Shown: positions 56,679-64,000 of the stretch, piece after piece
Layout: the number at the start of each line of letters is the position of its first letter
Numbering within the stretch: position 1 is the stretch's first letter
Assembly (NCBI GenBank): GCA_963680875.1
Contig: OY804586.1
Span: forward strand, 52,486,203-52,550,202
Source: Bathymodiolus brooksi
Lineage: Eukaryota; Mollusca; Bivalvia; Mytilida; Modiolidae
Direction of reading: 5' to 3'
Length of the DNA stretch: 64,000 bases
The notes under the pieces: model-generated
What the model was told of the DNA's origin: nothing
What the model saw: only the letters and a program-made list of their open reading frames with translations
Database searches by the model: none
Made by a program: the position numbers and the translations under genes

Positions 56679-56854
56679 TTGCGGGATTAATATACAATAC
56701 TTGTGCACTGTCGAAGCATATGGGTAATATGTGTATGAGGCTTAGAAACGTGGGAAAAGGCGAGGCTTCGCCGAGCCTTTTCCCGCTTTTCGCGCCGAAT
56801 ACACATATTTACCTATATGCTTCGACAGTGCACATGTATTGTATTTATCCTGCA
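56679..56854. repeat. 176-bp hairpin with a GC-rich tip
   Basis: Arms of about 58 bp (TTGCGGGATTAATATACAAT and its mirror at 56854) enclose a second stem, GGGAAAAGGCGAGGC with GCCGAGCCTTTTCCC. Confidence 0.85.
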
Positions 56855-56989
56855 ATTTTAAATCGTAAATAAACGTTTACTGGACGATGATAAAAGTATT
56901 TGAAATAATTTTGTGCATGTATTTGAAAACAATATCCCCCGTTGTGCCCCGTTTTACATTTGTATGTTCTATTTATAACTGACCAATAT

Positions 56990-57225
56990 CAAAAAATGTT
57001 CTATTTATAACTGACCAATATCAAAAAATATATTAGGCAGGCTATATTGGTCGGTAAATGCTGTCATTGCAGGATAAAACAAATTAATAGGATCCTAACC
57101 TGCCCCCTTTGATAATTGGATGATTAAGCAGATTAATAGGATCCTAACCTGTCCCCTTTGATAATTGGATGATTAAACAGATTAATAGGATCCTAACCTG
57201 CCCCCTTTGATAATTGGATCTTCAA
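56990..57225 (+). repeat. Two short tandem arrays (33 bp x2, 49 bp x3)
   Basis: ATGTTCTATTTATAACTGAC is repeated twice at 56993. AGATTAATAGGATCCTAACC is repeated three times from 57085, each with CTTTGATAATTGGAT. Confidence 0.9.
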
Positions 57226-58194
<969 letters not shown>

Positions 58195-58210
58195 GTGCTT
58201 GACATCGGTC

Positions 58211-58780
58211 AATAAAGAGGTCATAGATTTCAGCACAAGAAGGTATTCAACAATATAAATAAATAGATAGCTGGGTAGGGACAAACAATTTTGCCTTTTC
58301 CTTTCCAGTTGATACCATGCAGTTTTTCTATCTTAAAATATAGAAAATCTACTGGTACAACTAGTAGGCCCAACAATTAAATTAGTACATTTCCATTTCA
58401 TTCCCTATTTTATTTATGTTCAATATTTGATTCAAACAAATTGGATACCTATTTACTCTGGTCTCGTTAGAAGACCATTGATTTCTTATCATATTTGTTA
58501 GAAGTAACAGTTGTTGTGTTTTGTTTTGTTTTGTTTGTTTGTTTTTGTTTTTGTTTTTTTTTTGCTTTAAGAGTAATGGTCTTATTCATAACGTGACTGT
58601 AATTAACGACGGCAATTAAAAATTTCAAAATATTTTTTACGCTTAGGTCATAAGAAAAACATATTTTCCTTCTTCAGCCATTGCATTACGATATAATTAA
58701 TAGTTGTTTTATTTCGAGTGGAGAAGTTTCGTATGAACTGGTAGCAGAAGGAAATATGTATTTAACCAACAGTTTCTAAT
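58211..58780. other. AT-rich DNA, nothing recognised
   Basis: A GTTTT-rich tract near 58515-58565. No gene. Confidence 0.35.
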
Positions 58781-59155
58781 ATGACGTGCTGTTTTGGCTT
58801 TGTATGACTTACACGCGCTGATAATCATGACGTATTTGGCTGTTCTATTATACCCTTTTGTTTACAAAGTCAAAACAGCACGTCATAGAAATAATCTATG
58901 GAAGGGGTAAGTTTGCTGGAGATTTTAATATGGGTACACTATAAAGGAATGTGGATTAAAAATTTACCGTATATGTCCTATTAGAATAGAAATAATTTAT
59001 GGAAGGGGTATGTTTGTTGGAGATTTTAATATGGGTAACATTATCTGCGCAAATTTTACCACTCGCTATCACTCGGGGTAATTTTTTTACGCAGATAATA
59101 TTACCCATATTAAAATCTCCAACAAACTTACCCCTTCTATAAATTATTTCTTAAA
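58781..59155. repeat. Two adjacent foldbacks
   Basis: ATGACGTGCTGTTTTG (58781) mirrors CAAAACAGCACGTCAT (to 58886). Next, GAAATAATTTATGGAAGGGG at about 58988 mirrors the sequence ending near 59150, with an inner CTGCG stem. Its left arm is itself duplicated at about 58892. Confidence 0.8.
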
Positions 59156-59319
59156 TAAAATAATATCCATATTGCTGTACACATTCGTTGTCCGACGCTT
59201 TTGCACTATAATCTATACAATGTTTTATATGTTTTCGATGTTTTTACAGTATATTCTGTATAAATTGAATACGATTCAACCAGTTTTGCAGCATATTATA
59301 TATGTTAGTAAAATAAAGT

Positions 59320-62300
59320 CCAACAGTTTTACTAATAATGCTGTCTAGAATATTTAAGTCCGACAGTTTTGCAATTTATGTTGCCATGGATATTTTACAA
59401 GTCCGACAGTTTTACAATTGATGTTGCCTTTGGTATTTTACAAGTCCGACAGTTTTACAATTTATGTTGCCTTGGATATTTTACAAGACCGGCAGTTTTA
59501 CAATTTATGTTGCCTAGGATATGTTACAAGTCCGACAGTTTTACAATTTATGTTGCCTTGGATTGCATACAAGCACAACAGCTTTACAATTTATGTTGCC
59601 TTGGATATTTTACAAGTCCGACAGTTTTACAATTGATTTTGCCTTGGATTTCATACTTAGTCCGACAGTTTTACAAGTAATGTTGCCTTGAATATTTTAC
59701 AAGTCCTACGGTTTTACAATTAATGTTGTCATCAATTTCAATACATAGCAAGTCTGACAGCTTTACAAAGTAGATCTATATACAAAAGAATATACAACAG
59801 TTTTACGATTTTAATTGTCTTGAATATATGACAAGTCCCACAGTTTTACAAAATGAATCTATAGCTATATACAATAGGATTTACAACGGTTTTACAATTG
59901 TAATTGTCTTGAATATATGACAAGTCCCATAGTTTTACAAAATGAATCTATAGCTATATACAATAGGATTTACAACGGTTTTACAATTGTAATTGTCTTG
60001 AATATATGACAAGTCCCATAGTTTTACAAAATGAATCTATAGCTATATACAATAGGATTTACAACAGTTTTACAATTTTAATTGTCTTGAATATATGACA
60101 AGTCCCATAGTTTTACAAAATGAATCTATAGCTATATACAATAGGATTTACAACAGTTTTACAATTTTAATTGTCTTGAATATATGACAAGTCCCATAGT
60201 TTTACAAAATGAATCTATAGCTATATACAATAGGATTTACAACAGTTTTACAATTTTAATTGTCTTGAATATATGACAAGTCCCATAGTTTTACAAAATG
60301 AATCTATAGCTATATACAATAGGATTTATAACAGTTTTACAATTTTAATTGTCTTGAATATATGACAAGTCCCACAGTTTTACAAAATGAATCTATAGCT
60401 ATATACAATAGAATATACAACAGTTTTACAATTTCAGTTGTCTTGGATATTTGACAAGTCCCACAGTTTTATAAAGAAGATCTATATATCATAGAATATA
60501 CAACAATTTTACAATTTCAGTTGTCTTGAATATACATGTATGACAAGTCCCACAGTTTTACAAAATGAATCTATAGCTATATACAATAGAATATACAACA
60601 GTTTTACAATTTTAATTGTCTTGGATATTTGACAAGTCCCACAGATTTACAAAATGAATCTATAGCTATATACAATAGAATATACAACAGTTTTACAATT
60701 TCAGTTGTCTTGGATATTTGACAAGTCCCACAGATTTACAAAATGAATCTATAGCTATATACAATAGAATATACAACAGTTTTATAATTTCAGTTGTCTT
60801 GGATATTTGACAAGTCCCACAGTTTTACAAAGTGGATCTATATATCATAGAATATACAACAGTTTTACAATTTCAGTTGTCTTGAATATACATGTATGAC
60901 AAGTCCCACAGTTTTACAAAATGAATCTATAGCTATATACAATAGAATATACAACAGTTTTACAATTTCAGTTGTCTTGGATATTTGACAAGTCCCACAG
61001 ATTTACAAAATGAATCTATAGCTATATACAATAGAATATACAACAGTTTTATAATTTCAGTTGTCTTGGATATTTGACAAGTCCCACAGTTTTACAAAGT
61101 GGATCTATATATCATAGAATATACAACAGTTTTACAATTTCAGTTGTCTTGAATATACATGTATGACAAGTCCCACAGTTTTACAAAATGAATCTATAGC
61201 TATATACAATAGAATATACAACAGTTTTATAATTTCAGTTGTCTTGGATATTTGACAAGTCCCACAGTTTTACAAAGTGGATCTATATATCATAGAATAT
61301 ACAACAGTTTTACAATTTCAGTTGTCTTGAATATACATGTATGACAAGTCCCACAGTTTTACAAAATGAATCTATAGCTATATACAATAGAATATACAAC
61401 AGTTTTACAATTTCAGTTGTCTTGGATATTTGACAAGTCCCACAGATTTACAAAATGAATCTATAGCTATATACAATAGAATATACAACAGTTTTATAAT
61501 TTCAGTTGTCTTGGATATTTGACAAGTCCCACAGTTTTACAAAGTGGATCTATATATCATAGAATATACAACAGTTTTACAATTTCAGTTGTCTTGAATA
61601 TACATGTATGACAAGTCCCACAGTTTTACAAAATGAATCTATAGCTATATACAATAGAATATACAACAGTTTTACAATTTTAATTGTCTTGGATATTTGA
61701 CAAGTCCCACAGATTTACAAAATGAATCTATAGCTATATACAATAGAATATACAACAGTTTTACAATTTCAGTTGTCTTGAATATACATGTATGACAAGT
61801 CCCATAGTTTTACAAAATGAATCTATAGCTATATACAATAGAATATACAACAGTTTTACAATTTTAATTGTCTTGGATATTTGACAAGTCCCACAGATTT
61901 ACAAAATGAATCTATAGCTATATACAATAGAATATACAACAGTTTTACAATTTCAGTTGTCTTGAATATACATGTATGACAAGTCCCACAGTTTTACAAA
62001 ATGAATCTATAGCTATATACAATAGAATATACAACAGTTTTACAATTTTAATTGTCTTGGATATTTGACAAGTCCCACAGATTTACAAAATGAATCTATA
62101 GCTATATACAATAGGATTTACAACAGTTTTACAATTTTAATTGTCTTGAATATGACAAGTCCCATAGTTTTACAAAATGAATCTATAGCTATATACAATA
62201 GAATATACAACAGTTTTACAATTTTAATTGTCTTGGATATTTGACAAGTCCCACAGATTTACAAAGTGAATCTATAGCTATATACAATAGAATATACAAC

Positions 62301-63710
62301 AGTTTTACAATTTCAGTTGTCTTGGATATTTGACAAGTCCCACAGTTTTACAAAGTGGATCTATATATCATAGAATATACCACAGTTTTACAATCTCAAT
62401 TGTCTTGAATATACATGTATGACAATCCCACAGTTTTACAAAGTGGATCTATATATCATAGAATATACCACAGTTTTACAATCTCAGTTGTCTTGAATAT
62501 ACATGTATGACAATCCCACAGTTTTACAAAGTGGATCTATATATCATAGAATATACCACAGTTTTACAATCTCAGTTGTCTTGAATATACATGTATGACA
62601 ATCCCACAGTTTTACAAAGTGGATCTATATATCATAGAATATACCACAGTTTTACAATCTCAGTTGTCTTGAATATACATGTATGACAATCCCACAGTTT
62701 TACAAAGTGGATCTATATATCATAGAATATACCACAGTTTTACAATCTCAGTTGTCTTGAATATACATGTATGACAATCCCACAGTTTTACAAAGTGGAT
62801 CTATATATCATAGAATATATCACAGTTTTACAATCTCAGTTGTCTTGAATATACATGTATGACAATCCCACAGTTTTACAAAGTGGATCTATATATCATA
62901 GAATATACCACAGTTTTACAATCTCAGTTGTCTTGAATATACATGTATGACAATCCCACAGTTTTACAAAGTGGATCTATATATCATAGAATATACCACA
63001 GTTTTACAATCTCAATTGTCTTGAATATACATGTATGACAATCCCACAGTTTTACAAAGTGGATCTATATATCATAGAATATACCACAGTTTTACAATCT
63101 CAGTTGTCTTGAATATACATGTATGACAATCCCACAGTTTTACAAAGTGGATCTATATATCATAGAATATACCACAGTTTTACAATCTCAGTTGTCTTGA
63201 ATATACATGTATGACAATCCCACAGTTTTACAAAGTGGATCTATATATCATAGAATATACCACAGTTTTACAATCTCAATTGTCTTGAATATACATGTAT
63301 GACAATCCCACAGTTTTACAAAGTGGATCTATATATCATAGAATATACCACAGTTTTACAATCTCAGTTGTCTTGAATATACATGTATGACAATCCCACA
63401 GTTTTACAAAGTGGATCTATATATCATAGAATATACCACAGTTTTACAATCTCAGTTGTCTTGAATATACATGTATGACAATCCCACAGTTTTACAAAAT
63501 GAATCTATATATCATAGAATATACCACAGTTTTACAATCTCAGTTGTCTTGAATATACATGTATGACAAGTCCCACAGTTTTACAAAGTGGATCTATATA
63601 TCATAGAATATACCACAGTTTTACAATCTCAGTTGTCTTGAATATACATGTATGACAAGTCCACAGTTTTACAGAGTGAATCGGTATACTCTTGATTAAA
63701 TATCCAACAG
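59320..63710 (+). repeat. 4.4-kb satellite with dimeric unit of about 88 bp
   Basis: Every half-unit contains CAGTTTTACAA. At 59320-59760 it is a simple repeat of about 45 bp (CAAGTCCGACAGTTTTACAA). At 59760-60420 it is an 89-bp dimer (CAAGTCCCATAGTTTTACAA, CAATAGGATTTACAAC). At 60420-62350 two dimer types alternate (ATAGCTATATACAATAG and GGATCTATATATCATAG). At 62350-63660 about 15 units of 88 bp are nearly identical. Confidence 0.93.
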
Positions 63711-63794
63711 TTTTACAGACAAATGTTTAATTGATGTGTACAACCTCGACAGTTTTGTAATTAACATTATCTTTGATTTTATACTTTTTGCTTA

Positions 63795-63955
63795 ATCTTA
63801 ATCAACCTTGAATGTATTTGTTTATTATAATATACCTGCATAATTCATATTTGTTTATTATAATATACCTGCATAATTCATATTTGTTTATTATAATATA
63901 CCTGCATAATTCATATTTGTTTATTATAATATACCTGCATAATTCATATTTGTTT
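63795..63955 (+). repeat. 33-bp tandem repeat, four units
   Basis: TTTGTTTATTATAATATACC followed by TGCATAATTCATA, nearly identical units, just beyond the satellite. Confidence 0.9.
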
Positions 63956-64000
63956 ACCACAAGCATTAATTATAAATGCAATATATGTATTTTGTCGGAA

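Noticed and set aside
59369..59680. 103-codon frame with repeated motifs
   Set aside because: Satellite of about 45 bp; the frame breaks as soon as unit length changes.

Overview
The window looks like non-bacterial, AT-rich animal DNA. It holds one convincing gene, with an intron of about 16.7 kb, in a sea of tRNA-derived SINEs, small inverted-repeat elements, unclassified dispersed repeats and tandem arrays. Repeat content, SINE tails and a secreted Gly/Met-rich protein point to a marine bivalve, most likely a mytilid mussel. The mussel link rests partly on my memory that similar repeats are common in Mytilus and was not searched.

The gene is on the + strand. Exon 1 (29027-29104) encodes a 26-residue signal peptide segment and ends in a clean splice donor in phase 0. 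Exon 2 (45758-48565) starts after a pyrimidine-rich acceptor, also in phase 0, and runs to a stop codon. The predicted precursor is 961 residues: signal peptide, basic N-terminal region, Arg/Gly-rich block, about 50 octapeptide units of the GGGXGGGM type, then a Gly/Ser-rich C-terminal domain with short hydrophobic helices and a poly-Asn run. It is a candidate extracellular matrix protein (shell or byssus type). The function is inferred from composition only.

Layout: 0.1-28.4 kb is repeats (three SINE families, a 66-bp array at 11.6-12.55 kb, 86-bp and 59-bp arrays at 21.7-22.95 kb). At 28.4-29.1 kb lie an inverted-repeat element, a long foldback, a TATA-like promoter and exon 1. The intron (29.1-45.8 kb) carries a LINE remnant, a 35-bp array, two hAT-like non-autonomous elements with clear 5-bp target duplications, and SINEs up to about 130 bp from exon 2. 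At 48.6-59.3 kb there are AT-rich flanks, 32-bp and 54-bp arrays, long hairpins and a 240-bp TGAT microsatellite. From 59.3 to 63.7 kb there is a 4.4-kb satellite with a dimeric unit of about 88 bp.

No bacterial-type genes, CRISPR array, rRNA or stand-alone tRNA gene was found. Nearly all other open frames are tandem-repeat or SINE artefacts. Family names SINE-A, B, C and Rep1-5 are local labels used only here. Most repeat boundaries are approximate, because they come from comparing copies by eye.
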